A DNA stretch of 64,000 nt, from contig JAKOMQ010000002.1 of the NCBI GenBank assembly GCA_022241605.1, positions 120,467 to 184,466 of the forward strand, given 5' to 3'. Below are positions 63,813 through 64,000 of this stretch, piece by piece. Each line of letters starts with the position of its first letter. Within the stretch, counting starts at the first letter, position 1. The notes below the pieces were generated by a model. It had not been told where the DNA came from. It saw nothing but the letters and a program-made list of their open reading frames with translations, and made no database searches. Both the position numbers and the translations under genes were made by a program. The stretch comes from Aquimonas sp. (GTDB lineage Bacteria; Pseudomonadota; Gammaproteobacteria; Xanthomonadales; Xanthomonadaceae).

Positions 63813-64000
63813 ATGACACTGTACGCAGCGATCGATCTTCATTCCAACAACGGGGTGCTGTCCGTCATCGACGAGCAGGACCAAGTGGTGTTCGAGCGGC
63901 GTTTGCCGAACAGCCTGGAGCAGGTGCTGCAGGCGCTTGCACCCTTTCTCAAAGCGTTGAAGGCGCTTGCCGTTGAGTCGACCTACAACTGGTACTGGTT
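63813..64000 (+). CDS. IS110-family transposase (5' end, cut by window)
   Basis: The first 62 codons, MTLYAAIDLHSNNGVLSVID ... VFERRLPNSLEQVLQALAPF ... VESTYNWYW, match the N-terminal RuvC-like DEDD domain of IS110-family recombinases (catalytic Asp8 in AAIDLHS, Glu in VESTYNWYW). A strong ribosome site, TAGGAGG, lies 5-11 bases upstream. Such elements use a guide-like non-coding RNA from their ends (shown for IS621). The upstream end probably lies between 63725 and 63812; the rest is beyond the window. Confidence 0.85.
   Translation, partial: MTLYAAIDLHSNNGVLSVIDEQDQVVFERRLPNSLEQVLQALAPFLKALKALAVESTYNWYW

Noticed and set aside
59450..64000. Prophage or integrative element
   Set aside because: There are no integrase, structural or att sequences. 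Repeats, a toxin pair and transposases indicate a generic accessory zone instead.

Overview
The window is high-GC, densely coded bacterial chromosome. Its gene content points to a gammaproteobacterium of the Xanthomonadales/Lysobacterales type: full-length RNase E next to rluC, rep, parC, rapA, ppnN, mutS, a DUF1820 gene, scattered type II secretion genes, GTGGGAGC-type REP elements, and secreted proteins ending in DGFE. This placement is inferred from families and gene order, not from a marker-gene search. No rRNA, tRNA or CRISPR was recognised.

Layout. 1-6 kb: divergent rluC (cut by the window edge) and rne, separated by a long rne leader, then a small secreted DUF4174 protein. 6-14 kb: the glutathione-dependent formaldehyde pair adhC-fghA, a YfcC-type carrier, a Ca/Na exchanger, a LysR gene divergent from azoR, then nagA. 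14.1-14.4 kb: a 200-bp element with 20-bp perfect inverted ends. 14.4-20 kb: one leftward, overlapping run gspL-gspM-gspN-hisN-nudE-cysQ-mazG (secretion assembly plus nucleotide and phosphate housekeeping). 20-24.4 kb: a nucleotidyltransferase-like gene, mutS, and a MntA-HepT toxin-antitoxin pair. 24.4-30.3 kb: a THI5/NMT1-like protein with an overlapping unknown ORF, a TonB-domain protein, DUF1456, a lipocalin and rep. 30.4-35.3 kb: a leftward run of three exported proteins, two sharing the C-terminal sequence FADGFE. 35.5-41.8 kb: tdk, gspA-gspB-rhomboid, DUF1820, a NYN-domain protein and an EamA transporter. 41.8-49.9 kb: an OmpA-family protein, a TonB-dependent receptor, parC and a diguanylate cyclase.

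49.9-52.1 kb is the most unusual stretch: a REP-associated tyrosine transposase (RAYT) lies between two large non-coding arrays. They combine full REP hairpins in both orientations with about 26 units of a strict 26-28 bp repeat whose left part matches the REP 5' half. The same REP family recurs at 27.3 kb in a 151-bp tandem repeat and at 59.5 kb as two REP pairs. 52.1-59.4 kb returns to stable genes: a GspF-like protein, a GNAT, ppnN, rapA and DUF2189.

59.5-64 kb is an accessory zone. It holds REP pairs, two small membrane genes with a probable one-base frameshift, a truncated duplicate of the DUF2189 gene, a VapBC-type module, a tandem pair of Y1-type transposase genes (one truncated), and the start of an IS110-family transposase running off the window.
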